The notes: generated from the sequence alone by a model not told the origin. Positions 7,988 through 17,774 are shown, counted from the stretch's first letter. The stretch is DNA of 64,000 bases from Paenibacillus sp. PastM-3 (GCF_029893965.1 NZ_JARXXP010000007.1:62001-126000), one strand, 5' to 3'. Numbers and translations are program-made.

Positions 7988-8338
7988 TTATCCTTTGGGT
8001 TTTACGAACAATGCAGCGAGAAACGAAAAAATAATCGCTGCGGATATTCCGGCACTGGTCACTTCGAAAATTCCGGTGATGATCCCGATCCAGCCATTGT
8101 TCTTTAGTTCTTGAAGCGCACCATGGACAAGAGCGTTACCAAAGCTTGTAATCGGAACCGATGCTCCTGCCCCGGCAAATTCAATCAGCGGATCATACCA
8201 TCCAATTCCGTCGACAATCGCGCCCAATACAACAAGCAGGGTCATGGTGTGGGCCGGTGTAAGTTTCAAGACATCAAAACAAAATTGTCCGAAAACACAG
8301 ATTGCACCTCCCACCAAAAAAGCCCAAAGAAAAATCAT
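7988..8338 (-). CDS. spoVAEb: Stage V sporulation protein AEb
   Basis: 116 residues from the ATG at 8338, overlapping the spoVAD stop (ATGA), which indicates translational coupling. Three to four hydrophobic segments with the conserved [19 protein letters not shown] and [18 protein letters not shown] blocks identify SpoVAEb. With SpoVAC and SpoVAD it belongs to the inner-membrane complex that moves Ca-dipicolinate into the forespore and out at germination. It is the last gene of the transposon's spoVA operon. Confidence 0.95.
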   Translation of the reverse strand: MIFLWAFLVGGAICVFGQFCFDVLKLTPAHTMTLLVVLGAIVDGIGWYDPLIEFAGAGASVPITSFGNALVHGALQELKNNGWIGIITGIFEVTSAGISAAIIFSFLAALFVKPKG

Positions 8339-9354
8339 AATATCTCCCTTCCTGCCTCTATGGATACGGCATGAGCGATACAAGGAATGCTTTCCCCTTG
8401 TTGAAATGAAATCGGGGATAGCAGCGCCCCCGTAGCGACAACGAGGATTCGTTTCAGCTCACCTCTTCGCATCCGATTTAGCAAATGTCCATAGGTAACA
8501 ACTGCCGAACAACCGCAGCCGCTTGCTCCGGCTTGAACCATTTGGGTTTCATAATCGTAAATCATCATCCCGCAATCGGAATATTCGGTTTGTTCGATGG
8601 GAAAGTTATGTTTCTTAAACAATTTACAGGCGATTTCATATCCGACTTTCGCAAGATCGCCGGTAACGATCAAATCGTAATAACCCGGTTCAATTCCCAA
8701 ATCTCGAACATGCGCCTCAATGGTGTCTACCGCTGCAGGAGCCATCGCTGCGCCCATATTAAACGGATCTTTAATGCCCATATCGATAACCCGGCCAATG
8801 GTGGCAGATGTAACAACCGGTCCGTCACCTTCCATGGATACGATGGCAGCACCGGCCCCGGTTACCGTATATTGGGCGGTTGGCGGTTTTTGCGAACCGT
8901 ACTCGGTCGGATATCGGAACTGTTTCTCCGCACTGGAATCATGGCTGCATGTCCCCGCCAACACAAATTTCGCCGAACCGGAATTTACAAGGTTAGCTGC
9001 TAATGCCAGACTTTCCATCGAGGTTGAACAAGCGCCAAACACACCGAGGTAAGGGATCGATAATGTTCGCGCGGCAAAACTGCTGCTAATGATTTGATTC
9101 ATCAAATCCCCGCCTATGTAAAACTGTACTTGTTCCTTTGTCAACCCCGCATTTTCAATAGCCAGTTTTGCCGCTTCTTCAATCAATGCCTTTTCTGCTT
9201 TCTCCCAGCTCTTTTGTCCCATCATGGATTCTCCATGGACAATGTCAAAATCTTTGGCCAGCGGGCCTCTTCCTTCAAATGGACCCACTACCGTTGCTGT
9301 TGATCGGATGAACGGCTTGTTCTCAAATAGCCAACTCTGGTGTCCCTTTAACAT
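8335..9354 (-). CDS. spoVAD: Stage V sporulation protein AD
   Basis: 339 residues, normal for SpoVAD. The thiolase-like fold is evident from [17 protein letters not shown], the DCGMMIYD block and [11 protein letters not shown] near the end. SpoVAD is the peripheral, dipicolinate-binding subunit on the outer face of the spore inner membrane. It starts one base after the spoVAC stop; a GGAGGC site lies in the last codons of spoVAC. Confidence 0.97.
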   Translation of the reverse strand: MLKGHQSWLFENKPFIRSTATVVGPFEGRGPLAKDFDIVHGESMMGQKSWEKAEKALIEEAAKLAIENAGLTKEQVQFYIGGDLMNQIISSSFAARTLSIPYLGVFGACSTSMESLALAANLVNSGSAKFVLAGTCSHDSSAEKQFRYPTEYGSQKPPTAQYTVTGAGAAIVSMEGDGPVVTSATIGRVIDMGIKDPFNMGAAMAPAAVDTIEAHVRDLGIEPGYYDLIVTGDLAKVGYEIACKLFKKHNFPIEQTEYSDCGMMIYDYETQMVQAGASGCGCSAVVTYGHLLNRMRRGELKRILVVATGALLSPISFQQGESIPCIAHAVSIEAGREIL

Positions 9355-9355
9355 A

Positions 9356-9835
9356 TTAAGAGCCTCCCCCGCCTTTGATCAGCAAATGTACAATTCCTAC
9401 CGCAAAGGCGGCGACTGTACCAAATACAATAACCGGTCCAGCCAGTTTAAACATTTTACCGCCAACACCGAGCACCATACCTTCACTCTGATGTTCAATC
9501 GCAGCGGATGCCATCGAATTCGCAAATCCCGTCACAGGCACTGCAGAACCCGCACCAGCCCATTGGGCAAACTTATCGTACACCCCCATGCTGGTCAGAA
9601 TGACAGAAAGGAGTATCATAACCGCCACGGTAGGGTCCCCAGCTTTTTTCTCATCAAAGCCGCCCCAATGCACAAACATTTCCTGGATGGCTTGTCCAAC
9701 CAAACAAATGGCCCCGCCGGCTATAAACGCACGAATGAAGTTTTTGAGTATGGGCCTCGGAGGTTCGACGCTTTGCGCCAATTCTTTATATTCCTGTTGT
9801 ACCCGCGTTAAATTTTTCTTTATATTATTTGCCAT
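9356..9835 (-). CDS. spoVAC: Stage V sporulation protein AC
   Basis: 159 residues from the second ATG (9835), six bases after GAGGAGG; the first ATG at 9841 touches the ribosome site. Typical SpoVAC features are a soluble N-terminus (NLTRVQQEYKELA), then membrane helices with GGAICLVGQ and GAGSAVPVTGFANSMASAAI. In Bacillus SpoVAC acts as a mechanosensitive channel for Ca-dipicolinate. The C-terminus ends in a GGGGS tail whose codons double as the spoVAD ribosome site. Confidence 0.96.
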   Translation of the reverse strand: MANNIKKNLTRVQQEYKELAQSVEPPRPILKNFIRAFIAGGAICLVGQAIQEMFVHWGGFDEKKAGDPTVAVMILLSVILTSMGVYDKFAQWAGAGSAVPVTGFANSMASAAIEHQSEGMVLGVGGKMFKLAGPVIVFGTVAAFAVGIVHLLIKGGGGS

Positions 9836-9879
9836 GAACATCCTCCTCGACTTTCAGCTGACGTATAATTAGCGAATTG

Positions 9880-10740
9880 TTAACGAATCAGCAATGGTTT
9901 AACTTCATCAATAATCTTTTCTAACGCTTTTGAACATTGCTCGTACATCTGCTTTGTATTTTGTTCTTTGGTAGATAAGCCAAACATTTCGAGATCCGCT
10001 TCACACTTTTTCAATGTTGCAAGCAACGCGGCTTTTTTCTGGGGTTTCGGTACTTTGATCTGATCATCAAATAAATCAACGTATAGCTGGCCATAGGAAT
10101 CCACCTGTCCAAGAAATACGTTATCAATCGAAACACCTAATTTCTCCAGTTCCGTATCCAGCCATTTCCTGTTTAGACCTATCGTGGCAAGCGGTTCGTC
10201 CATTATTTTTCCATCCATAATGACCGATTGAGGTTCTTGTTCTGGCCCGACATTTATTCCCAGGTGTTTAGGCGTTAACGGTTGATTTTCCTTGGTTAAA
10301 AGAACGCTAACGTCACCGCTTGACTCCATGATGGCGAATTCAACATCGGCAGCTTTGAACACATTCTTTATTCGAAGCTGTTCCATAAGTTCATCCGTGG
10401 TAATCCTTTCTTTTTTTAGGTTATCCTCCATGATCTTGCCGTCCTTAATGAGCACTGTTGCTTTGCCGTCGAATAGGTCTCTTGCATTTTTGCTTTTCAG
10501 CTGTAGAAATTCAATCCCTAAAGAAACAACGGTCCAAACCGTCATCGCAACCAAGCCTAAATACCAATTGGTCTCCAGATCCAACGAAACGTAAGCTGCA
10601 AGGCTGCCGATCGTGATTCCGGTGATATACTCAAACAATGACAGCTGTGATACCTGCCGTTTCCCCAATATCTTCGTTAGGACAAAAAGTACCCCCATAG
10701 CCAACAACGTTCGCAAAGCGATTTCTACCCAATCCGGCAT
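9880..10740 (-). CDS. DUF421 (YetF-like) membrane protein with DUF1657-like tail
   Basis: 286 residues from ATG 10740 (GGTGAT site). Three N-terminal membrane helices include the family signature KILGKRQVSQLSLFEYITG, followed by the cytosolic DUF421 domain (DGKIMEDNLKKERITTDEL; the second block IMDGKIMDEPLATIGL). The last about 50 residues (ALLATLKKCEADLEMFGLST onward) resemble DUF1657, so the two domains found separately nearby are fused here. It is the first gene of the spoVA operon, 44 bases before spoVAC. Genes of this type accompany mobile spoVA cassettes; biochemical role unknown. Confidence 0.92.
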   Translation of the reverse strand: MPDWVEIALRTLLAMGVLFVLTKILGKRQVSQLSLFEYITGITIGSLAAYVSLDLETNWYLGLVAMTVWTVVSLGIEFLQLKSKNARDLFDGKATVLIKDGKIMEDNLKKERITTDELMEQLRIKNVFKAADVEFAIMESSGDVSVLLTKENQPLTPKHLGINVGPEQEPQSVIMDGKIMDEPLATIGLNRKWLDTELEKLGVSIDNVFLGQVDSYGQLYVDLFDDQIKVPKPQKKAALLATLKKCEADLEMFGLSTKEQNTKQMYEQCSKALEKIIDEVKPLLIR

Positions 10741-10781
10741 AATATCACCATTCCTTTCCAATCACATTAATCGACAAAAGT

Positions 10782-10811
10782 TAATATGTCCTAATTCCAT
10801 TATTTTCATGC
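10782..10811 (-). promoter_or_regulatory. Sigma-G-like promoter of the DUF421-spoVA operon
   Basis: On the leftward strand GCATG (-35) is followed by an 18-base spacer and CATATTA (-10), both exact fits to the forespore consensus GMATR / CATNNTA. It lies about 40 bases before the DUF421 start. Native spoVA operons are transcribed by sigma-G. Confidence 0.7.
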
Positions 10812-10950
10812 ATTTCCATTTGAATTTTTTTCTAACGTATACTTTTGTTGCGAGACGGAAATATTAATTTCGGTATTGGGAGAATGTAAGCATCTATTCC
10901 TATTACCCCTGAAACATTATCCTATCCTAAGGTAAAGGAGGTGACATTCC

Positions 10951-11157
10951 GTGACAGTTGCTTCTCAAGTGAAAACGTGCGTAGCATCTTTAAAAAGTGC
11001 TCAGGCGAGTCTGGAACAATTTGCTTTGGAAACACAAAATCAAGAAGCAAAATCGCTCTTTACGAATGCGGCCCAACAAACCCAACAAATCGTGCAGCAA
11101 GTAGAAAGCCGCGTACAACAGTTGGAAAATGAAGAGCCTCAATATAAGGGGTTTTAA
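10951..11157 (+). CDS. DUF1657 protein, second copy
   Basis: 68 residues from a GTG at 10951 after AAAGGAGGTGACATTCC. It is nearly the same as the copy at 5070-5276, differing mainly in scattered residues, and ends in the same EPQYKGF. It is divergent from the DUF421-spoVA operon. A rightward transcript would enter the decayed cls and DUF421 remnants, but two strong hairpins follow directly. Confidence 0.88.
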   Translation: MTVASQVKTCVASLKSAQASLEQFALETQNQEAKSLFTNAAQQTQQIVQQVESRVQQLENEEPQYKGF

Positions 11158-11159
11158 GA

Positions 11160-11204
11160 AAAACAGACAAACCATGAATATTGAGGACATGGCTTGTCTG
11201 TTTT
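11160..11204. terminator. Terminator after second DUF1657 gene
   Basis: Stem AAAACAGACAA / TTGTCTGTTTT extended by CCATG / CATGG, ending in TTTT. It can act in both directions. Confidence 0.75.
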
Positions 11205-11221
11205 CATCGGTGAACAGATTA

Positions 11222-11268
11222 GAAAAGAGATCAAACCCTACAAGTTGAGTAGGGTTTGATCTCTTTTC
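11222..11268. terminator. Perfect 20-bp hairpin
   Basis: Arms 11222-11241 and 11249-11268 are exact complements around the loop AAGTTGA. Each arm ends in AAAAG/CTTTT, suiting a bidirectional terminator. It insulates the pseudogenes to the right. Confidence 0.75.
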
Positions 11269-11393
11269 GCCACTATTCTTTTGTTTAGACAGCTAACCTT
11301 GGATAAACCTAAACACTGCCGCCCCCATCGCCACTGCTAAAGCTGACAGTATCCAAGTTCCCCCTCGGCCCAACGCACGCCCATGGCTACGGC

Positions 11394-12091
11394 CGCCAAA
11401 TGATGAAGGTTGGAATTGAATGCCGATCTTTTTTCCCCATTCGCTTCCCTTGGGCGCTGTCCTATTGGAGTTGCCGAAATCATTGTAAGATTGTTGTATT
11501 CGATGGTCAGGAAGCTTTTACTGGAGGCATCAATATCGGGGATGAATATACCGGATTAAAGTCGAATGTCGGCTTTGACGCGACACCCATATTCGAATAG
11601 TGGGTTAACCTTCAAACGAACTGCAAGCAGTCTTCGACGCCCATTGGAATATCGCGCCTTACTTTGTGCCAGATGCAGACATTATTATGGCGATTAAAGC
11701 AGCTTTGGTTCGCGGTGTCCGAGTGCGCTTAGTTCCCCGCCACGTGGTATCGATCATCGTTGGAGCTGCAAGTCGGACCTACTATGGAGAACTTTTGGAA
11801 GCCGGGGTTCATATCTACCTCTACAATAAAGGCGTGTTGCATGCGAAGTTAATGATCATTGACGGAGAAATTGCCGAGACAGGCTCCTCAAATGTTGATT
11901 TAAGAAGCTACCGTCTGAATTATGAAGTGTGCGAAGTTGTGTACAGTTCTGAAGTAGCACGAAAACTGGCGGAACAATTCGAGCATGATCTTGCGGACTC
12001 CATTCCCTTACGGATGGAAGTCCCGCCTCAACGCACGCATTTGCAGCGGATTCTCGATCAAACGGCATGCTTGCTTTCACCAATCATTTGA
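11394..12091 (+). pseudogene. cls: Cardiolipin synthase remnant
   Basis: The rightward frame from about 11394 matches the intact cls at 3470-4984 from MMEAGIECR onward, including HCKIVVFD with GGINIGDEY. A frameshift occurs near 11575 (RDTHIRIVG lies in another frame). After AVFDAHWNIA about 100 residues are missing, and the frame resumes at PYFVPDADIIMAIK through the second motif HAKLMIID and GSSNVDLRS to the stop at 12091. The 5' third is absent. It lies after DUF1657, the same order as the intact pair. Confidence 0.88.
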
Positions 12092-12114
12092 TGAAAGAGG
12101 AAATGAAAAGTTGT

Positions 12115-12359
12115 TTCTTCAATTCTCAATTGAGTTCTTGCTAGGTTTTGTAGGATTGTCCATCATTACAAAGATGTTAGGGAAAAACCAATTTAGTCAA
12201 GTAACACCGTTTGACTTCATTTCAGCTATTTTTAGGTGAAGTCGTTGGAAATACTCTATATGACATGCAACTGTCTACCCTATGCTGTATTCTTTATTCT
12301 TATGGAGGTCATTTATGTTAGCTATTAAGACGGCAGGCCAAAAGTTTTGGAAATAAGAA
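12115..12359 (+). pseudogene. DUF421 (YetF-like) remnant
   Basis: The frame reading FVGLSIITKMLGKNQFSQVT and then PFDFISAI is the YetF-type N-terminus. One base shift near 12230 is needed to continue with FLGEVVGNTLYDMQLS. A third frame gives a short membrane-like stretch to the stop near 12355. The rest of the gene is missing. Together with the cls remnant it forms a decayed second DUF1657-cls-DUF421 group. Confidence 0.75.
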
Positions 12360-12455
12360 GTTGGATCGATGGAACCCTGTGCCTTAATTCCGATAGTAGC
12401 ATAATTACCCAATAGTTGGATTTCGTGCCGAATCAACTTATAAAAATATGGAGAC

Positions 12456-13934
12456 TTAGTCCCTGGGCATCCGTTGAACTGCTAAAAAAATAAGAAGTAT
12501 CAAACCCATATACCCAAATAGCGGATAAAGATAAGTAAGTAAGGAGGTGAAACCGGCTTGACTAATCAAAAAACTAGCAAGTAATATGCCAAGAACCAAC
12601 CAACTTTTAGGAAGATTATATAGACTTTGGATTTGACGAGAAATTCCGAATACATTGCCTATCAATGTGGTGAATATTTCTCCATAGATTACGAGCAAAA
12701 ACAATACATGAAAATACCGCCCGAAATCTCGAATAATCTCGGCCATCGGAATATCGTATTGAAGAATCTCGGGCTGACTCCCATAAGAAGCCCGAATAAT
12801 GGTATGAATTTTCTCTCGGTAGGCCGGTCCGGTGTGTTTGAATTCTTTTATCAAATCCCGTAATGTTTGTTCATTAACAACCGGGAAAATGACATCACGA
12901 ATTACTCCATCTGGATTATTGATTGCGGACTGCGCCATGTTGAATAAAATTCCATACTTATTGCTTACCTTGCGTAAGTCATTCAGAATTTCCTTTTCGA
13001 CTTTACGTTCTGCTCTTACTCCTATCCGATGGACGATCTGAATAAGCAGCTCGATCAAATTGTCCGTTATTTCCATGCTTCTTAGCCGGAAGAAGGCGGC
13101 CAACAGTGTATAACGGATCGGATCAGGATGCCGGCGAAGTTCCCTGAGATCCTCTGTTGCGGTCCGCTGTCGGTACTTGGTCAATACTTTAAGAGGGATA
13201 TCACGAAACAGATCATCCGGAAGTTCCAGATTTCGAATCGTTCGTAGCTTGCTTACTTCTCTTAACACACTTTCAACACCTGGTTTGCCTGGATCGGACT
13301 TCAGCTCTTGAAAAGAAAGAAGTCCCTCGTCGCTGCTTGAACCGCCCTGTTCTTCATCCAGAAATGCGATGCGCTCTACAAGTGAATCCAATTTAGACAA
13401 AGACGACGTGGGCATCTTGCCCAGTGTGGCTTGGAAAAATTGCTCTTCATATGTACGGATTGCCGCTCTAATAAGTCGCTCGATGCGATCGGGCGTAGGC
13501 GGTACAACTTTTATCTCCCGAAATCGCCGGTATACAATCTCAACCAAATGTTCGAAGTCGTGATCCTGGAATAACACATTTTTGCATAGCCAATCGATTA
13601 CCTCTTCAGCATCTTGGATGGTATCCTCACGAAAGCCGAAAAACTCTCTGATTTGTGTTCGGTGATAGGTAATGGATCGGCCAGCCCAATCATATTGTGC
13701 ATAGAGCTCTGCCGGTGTTTCGATCTGCTTCGCAATGTATTGAATGACCGCTTTGGGCACTTCGAATTTATACGTGGGGAACCTCGCCTCGTATTGGAAA
13801 AACTTAAACAGTACCGCAAATCCCATACGAGTCTCCCCAGATTTGTTCCCGACTTGCTGCATTTCGTTTGGAAGAAATGTAAAATGCTCGATTAACTCAT
13901 CCAGTTTCGCTTCACATGATCCCCTCCGAGACAA
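12456..13934 (-). pseudogene. tnpA: Truncated Tn3 transposase fused in frame to YkvI C-terminus
   Basis: One 492-codon frame from a TTG at 13934. Residues 1 to about 386 are Tn3-type transposase: DUF4158-like N-terminus (MGFAVLFKFFQYEARFP, TYHRTQIREFFGFRE) through the start of the core (TGPAYREKIHTIIRASYGS). All catalytic DDE residues, which lie further on, are lost. From about residue 387 (base 12776) the frame continues as the C-terminus of a YkvI-type membrane protein (YGEIFTTLIGNVFG, LTYLYPLFGYMGL, ending MPRD). The open frame may be translated, but it cannot transpose DNA. Bases 13331-13635 are repeated exactly at 1-305. Confidence 0.85.
13331..13635. repeat. 305-bp direct repeat of the window start
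   Basis: Identical to 1-305 and in the same orientation, 13,330 bases apart. The match ends at GAAAG, after which the left copy enters the terminal repeat and this copy continues through tnpA. The left copy may extend beyond the window. Confidence 0.97.
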
Positions 13935-14038
13935 ATCCAGTATACAAATGCATTCTTAATGAGACAATATGGGAATAAATGCTTTGAAGTTCATTTTACA
14001 AAATTAAAGACGGAACTTTATGAGGATGCGGTGAGTTA

Positions 14039-15112
14039 ATGCAAAAAATTTCGGTGTTACAGTCATACATGATCATATTGCTTTCAGTAGGATTGCTTAA
14101 CCATGTTATCATCATCCCGTTGCTGCTCGGTGCATCGGGACGAGATGCCTGGCTTGTGGTACTTCTTGTATTAATCTGTTCGCCAATATGGGTTGGCATT
14201 CTGAGTATTATCCTAAACAACATGAACGGCATGCATGTTAGGGATTGGTTAACGAAACACTTCGGAAGATTTTTCTCAGCAGCCTTAATTGTCCTATACA
14301 GTGTGCTTGTATGGCTTATGGGGTTCATTTCTTTAAAGGATACTACAACATGGACGATTGCAACGTATATGCCTCAAACACCTCTGCTTGTTCTTACTGG
14401 AACAACGCTGATCGGATGCATTTTTGCGGCATTTCAAGGGCTTCGCACCATTGCAATTTTAAGTGGAATATTGTTGCCTTTTGTTGTTATTCTAGGCGAC
14501 TTTGTCATGGCTGCAAACTTTCAGTTTAAAGACTACACCCTGCTTTTGCCTTATCTCGAAAACGGAACACCTCCAATTTGGAAAGGTGTTCCCTACGCGG
14601 CTGGGGGATTGTTGGAATTGATGGTGCTTACCTTGTTTCAGCACAAGTTAACAAAGAAGCCGGGTTTCAAAAACTTAATGATTATGTGCATCTTACTATG
14701 CGGACTTACGATAGGTTCTTTAATGGGTTCGATTTCCACGTTTGGGCCTGATGAGGCAGCACATCAACGATATCCCGCATACGCACAATGGAGGATGGTT
14801 CGACTAGGCGAATATGTCGAGCATGTTGATTTTCTCTCAATATACCAATGGCTATCCGGTATGTACATTCGAGTTTCTCTTTCGCTGTATCTCTTAAGCG
14901 AATTGTGGAAAATGCAAAAGTATAGGTGGTTGCCTATGTTTCTGGGCGCTTTACTCATGCTGGCTGCTACATTGTTGCCAATCAGCGATATGCTTTTTCA
15001 AGATCTGCTCAGCCAATTTTACTTCCCTTCGTTTTGTATCTTTACCTTGGGGGCCATGCTCGTTTATGTCGCGCGAATATTTATTTCAACAAGAAGTAAA
15101 AGGAGCACGTGA
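14039..15112 (+). CDS. Spore germination permease, GerAB/GerKB family
   Basis: 357 residues with about ten membrane helices of the amino-acid-permease fold, beginning KISVLQSYMIILLSVGLLNH and containing LPLLE-type motif (LLLPYLENGTPPIWKGVPYA). The B subunit forms the germinant-binding membrane part of Ger receptors in the spore inner membrane. It is the first gene of a three-gene receptor operon, transcribed away from tnpA. ATG at 14039 follows GAGGATGCGGTGAG. Ligand cannot be told from sequence. Confidence 0.93.
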   Translation: MQKISVLQSYMIILLSVGLLNHVIIIPLLLGASGRDAWLVVLLVLICSPIWVGILSIILNNMNGMHVRDWLTKHFGRFFSAALIVLYSVLVWLMGFISLKDTTTWTIATYMPQTPLLVLTGTTLIGCIFAAFQGLRTIAILSGILLPFVVILGDFVMAANFQFKDYTLLLPYLENGTPPIWKGVPYAAGGLLELMVLTLFQHKLTKKPGFKNLMIMCILLCGLTIGSLMGSISTFGPDEAAHQRYPAYAQWRMVRLGEYVEHVDFLSIYQWLSGMYIRVSLSLYLLSELWKMQKYRWLPMFLGALLMLAATLLPISDMLFQDLLSQFYFPSFCIFTLGAMLVYVARIFISTRSKRST

Positions 15113-15114
15113 AG

Positions 15115-16641
15115 ATGATCAATCTTTTCAAACATAAATGGATAAATCACATGAAATCGTCGACACAAAAAGGGACTCCTGATACGCAACCTCTTAATGA
15201 ACAAGCACTTCTTCAACAGTTCCAGATGTGTCGTGATGTCAAGCATCATGTTTATAAATTAGTAGCTGGCGACGATCAATCAAGCATCGTTTTGCTGTAT
15301 TGCGATGGATTATGTGACAATCAACAACTCATTCAGGATGTAGTGCTTCCTCACTTGACTCGGTTTTACGAAAATCACGGTTTTCATAAGAATCAGGAAC
15401 TTCTTGAGTCGAGTCAATTACAGCTTGAGAGCATTTCCTTCGAGGAGTGGGAGCAGAAATCCGAAACGGACATTTTCGAAGGAAAACTGCTATTGTTTAT
15501 TTCGGCGCTAACTTCATTGTTCTCCCTCGACATATCGAAAAAACCGGCACGCCAGCCCGAAGAATCCAATATCGAAGTCTCCATTCGTGGGCCGAAAGAC
15601 GGGTTTGTTGAGGAACTCGGTGTCAATGTTGCGTTAATTCGAAAACGAATCAAGTCAACCAGCATGGTATACGAAACGAAAACCGTAGGTGTCCGAACAA
15701 AAACAACCATTGCAATTCTCTATATGCAAGACATTGTTGATCCGAAAATTGTCCAAGATATTAAGGCGAAATTGGATCGCCTTCACATTGACGGAGCATT
15801 CAGCGCCACTCAACTGGAAGAGCTATTGGAACCGACCAAAGCTTTGTTTCCTTTGATGGGCTATACGGGAAGACCAGACTTTGCCGTTAACTGCATGCTG
15901 AATGGACGTGTAGCGCTGATAGTGGATGGTACACCAGTTGCTTTGATCGCTCCGGCCAATTTGTTCCTGCTCCTGAAAACGCCAGAAGACATCCACTATA
16001 CTGCTTTGTCTGCTACGTTTGGACAATCGCTTCGTTTGCTTGGATTATCCGTATCACTTATGCTACCCGGTTTTTGGGTCGCAATTCTTGCGTATCATCA
16101 AGATCAACTACCCTATTACCTTCTTGCAACACTTGGCGTCAACCGGCTAGGTATTCCTCTTGGCGTGGCAGGGGAAATGTTTCTCGCGCTCATCTTTTTG
16201 GAAATATTGCGGGAAGCCGGTGTTCGATTGCCCTCCGCGGTTGGGTCTACAGTTACGGTAGTAGGAGGGCTCATTTTAGGGGATGCAGCCATTCGTGCAG
16301 GATTTTTGTCCCCCAGCATCGTCGTCATAGGTGCAATTACGCAAGTATTCGGTTCAACTTTATCCAGCCAGTCACTATCTGGGACGATAAGCATTTTGCG
16401 CTTTTTTCTGTTCGCTATGTCATCGATTTTGGGGATCTATGGTTTCTTACTTGCGTTGTTTATCGTAATAACTCACTTAGCCTCTTTACATTCATGCGGT
16501 TTGCCTTACCTGGCTCCGGTTTCGCCTCCATATAAAGATTTCGCCAATGCCTTGTTTCGATTACCTTGGAAATGGCGGAAAACCCGCCCTGACATGCTAA
16601 ACACTCAAGATCCCACACGCCAAGGGGAGGGGCAGCAATGA
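15115..16641 (+). CDS. Spore germination protein, GerAA/GerKA family
   Basis: 508 residues from the ATG at 15115, nine bases after AAAGGAG; a GTG at 15109 overlaps the previous stop but is too near the ribosome site. The soluble N-terminal domain carries SIRGPKDGFVEELGVNVALI and RIKSTSMVYE, then five to six membrane helices with LPSAVGSTVTVVGGLILGDA and LPYLAPVSPP. This A subunit forms an ion channel in Ger receptors. It overlaps the C-subunit gene by four bases. Confidence 0.95.
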   Translation: MINLFKHKWINHMKSSTQKGTPDTQPLNEQALLQQFQMCRDVKHHVYKLVAGDDQSSIVLLYCDGLCDNQQLIQDVVLPHLTRFYENHGFHKNQELLESSQLQLESISFEEWEQKSETDIFEGKLLLFISALTSLFSLDISKKPARQPEESNIEVSIRGPKDGFVEELGVNVALIRKRIKSTSMVYETKTVGVRTKTTIAILYMQDIVDPKIVQDIKAKLDRLHIDGAFSATQLEELLEPTKALFPLMGYTGRPDFAVNCMLNGRVALIVDGTPVALIAPANLFLLLKTPEDIHYTALSATFGQSLRLLGLSVSLMLPGFWVAILAYHQDQLPYYLLATLGVNRLGIPLGVAGEMFLALIFLEILREAGVRLPSAVGSTVTVVGGLILGDAAIRAGFLSPSIVVIGAITQVFGSTLSSQSLSGTISILRFFLFAMSSILGIYGFLLALFIVITHLASLHSCGLPYLAPVSPPYKDFANALFRLPWKWRKTRPDMLNTQDPTRQGEGQQ

Positions 16642-17774
16642 ACGTATACAAATGTGCCGCTCTTCTCTTGCTCCCCTGCATTCTCACCGGATGCTGGAGC
16701 AAATATGAATTGCAAAACATGAATTATGCAACGGCTGTTGGAATTGACTATGTGGATGGTCAGTACATCATTTATGCGCAAATGCTCGATTTCTCGACAG
16801 TGGCAAAATTGGAAGGACAGCAGAAAGCGGAACAGCCCCCGGTCTGGATCGGTAGAGGAAAAGGTATCTCGTTTACAGAAGCAGCGAATGATTTATACAG
16901 CACTTCGCAACAAAGGTTAAACTGGGGACAAATCTCTGCAATCTTGTTTAGCGAAAGGTTATTGAAGGAACGAAAAGTCGGTGAAGTGTTAGAACTGATT
17001 AACCGATATCGTGAGATCAGGTATTTAGCGTGGGTGTTCAGTACGCGCGACCCTCTCGACGAGATCTTGCTTGCGACTTCATTTTTCAAATTATCGCCAA
17101 AAGCATCGATTCTGCATAACCCCGAACAGAATTATCGGCAGCGTTCTATCCTCGCTCCGATCCGTATTCAAAATTTTGTAATGGATTCAAACGAAAAGGC
17201 GAAGATAAGCTACATACCAGAAATTTCTGTTCGAAAGGATCAGTGGAAAGAAAATGAAAAACCGCACGAGTTGCTTAGATTTTCAGGCATACAAATATAC
17301 GATAAGGACAACTACTACGCACGCATGAGCCTCGAAGAAATAAAAGGAATGCCATGGCTGAATAAACATACAGTTCGGATGCCCATTAACTTGTTTACTG
17401 ATAACAAGCTTGTTGCAGTTCTCGTTGCTGAAAAACCCGAATATGATGTCAAACCATGGGTTAAATATGACAAAGCATATTTCGATATTTCCATTAAGGT
17501 GAAGGCTGGAGTAAACGAGCTACATGCAGAAATTACGGAGCAAGAACTTACGCAGATGGCTCAAAAAGAAATTGAGCATCAAATTAGGCATACCTTTCAA
17601 AACGCGTTCGAAAAGAAAATAGATATTTATAATCTGGGGGAATCTCTTTTTCGCAAGAATCCTTATGAATGGACACGGATTGCATCCGGGACTGTGCTAA
17701 ACAAAGATTCCTTACGAAATATCAATGTTAATGTACAAATCGTGTACTCTGGCAGGTATAAACTTTCACCTTGA
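16638..17774 (+). CDS. Spore germination lipoprotein, GerAC/GerKC family
   Basis: 378 residues. The signal peptide ends in the lipobox LTGC (Cys about residue 19). The conserved GerC start CWSKYELQNMNYATAVGIDY and the middle block (TEAANDLYSTSQQRLNWGQIS) follow, then the C-terminal domain with TQMAQKEIEHQI. The lipoprotein anchors to the outer face of the spore inner membrane and completes the receptor. GGGGAGG lies before the ATG. It is the last gene before the right terminal repeat, 13 bases away. Confidence 0.95.
   Translation: MNVYKCAALLLLPCILTGCWSKYELQNMNYATAVGIDYVDGQYIIYAQMLDFSTVAKLEGQQKAEQPPVWIGRGKGISFTEAANDLYSTSQQRLNWGQISAILFSERLLKERKVGEVLELINRYREIRYLAWVFSTRDPLDEILLATSFFKLSPKASILHNPEQNYRQRSILAPIRIQNFVMDSNEKAKISYIPEISVRKDQWKENEKPHELLRFSGIQIYDKDNYYARMSLEEIKGMPWLNKHTVRMPINLFTDNKLVAVLVAEKPEYDVKPWVKYDKAYFDISIKVKAGVNELHAEITEQELTQMAQKEIEHQIRHTFQNAFEKKIDIYNLGESLFRKNPYEWTRIASGTVLNKDSLRNINVNVQIVYSGRYKLSP

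Noticed and set aside
11280..11399. Short leftward frame ending in a hydrophobic helix (ILSALAVAMGAAVF)
   Set aside because: It resembles a small membrane-protein tail but has no start or ribosome site and may merge with the cls remnant; not supported as a gene.
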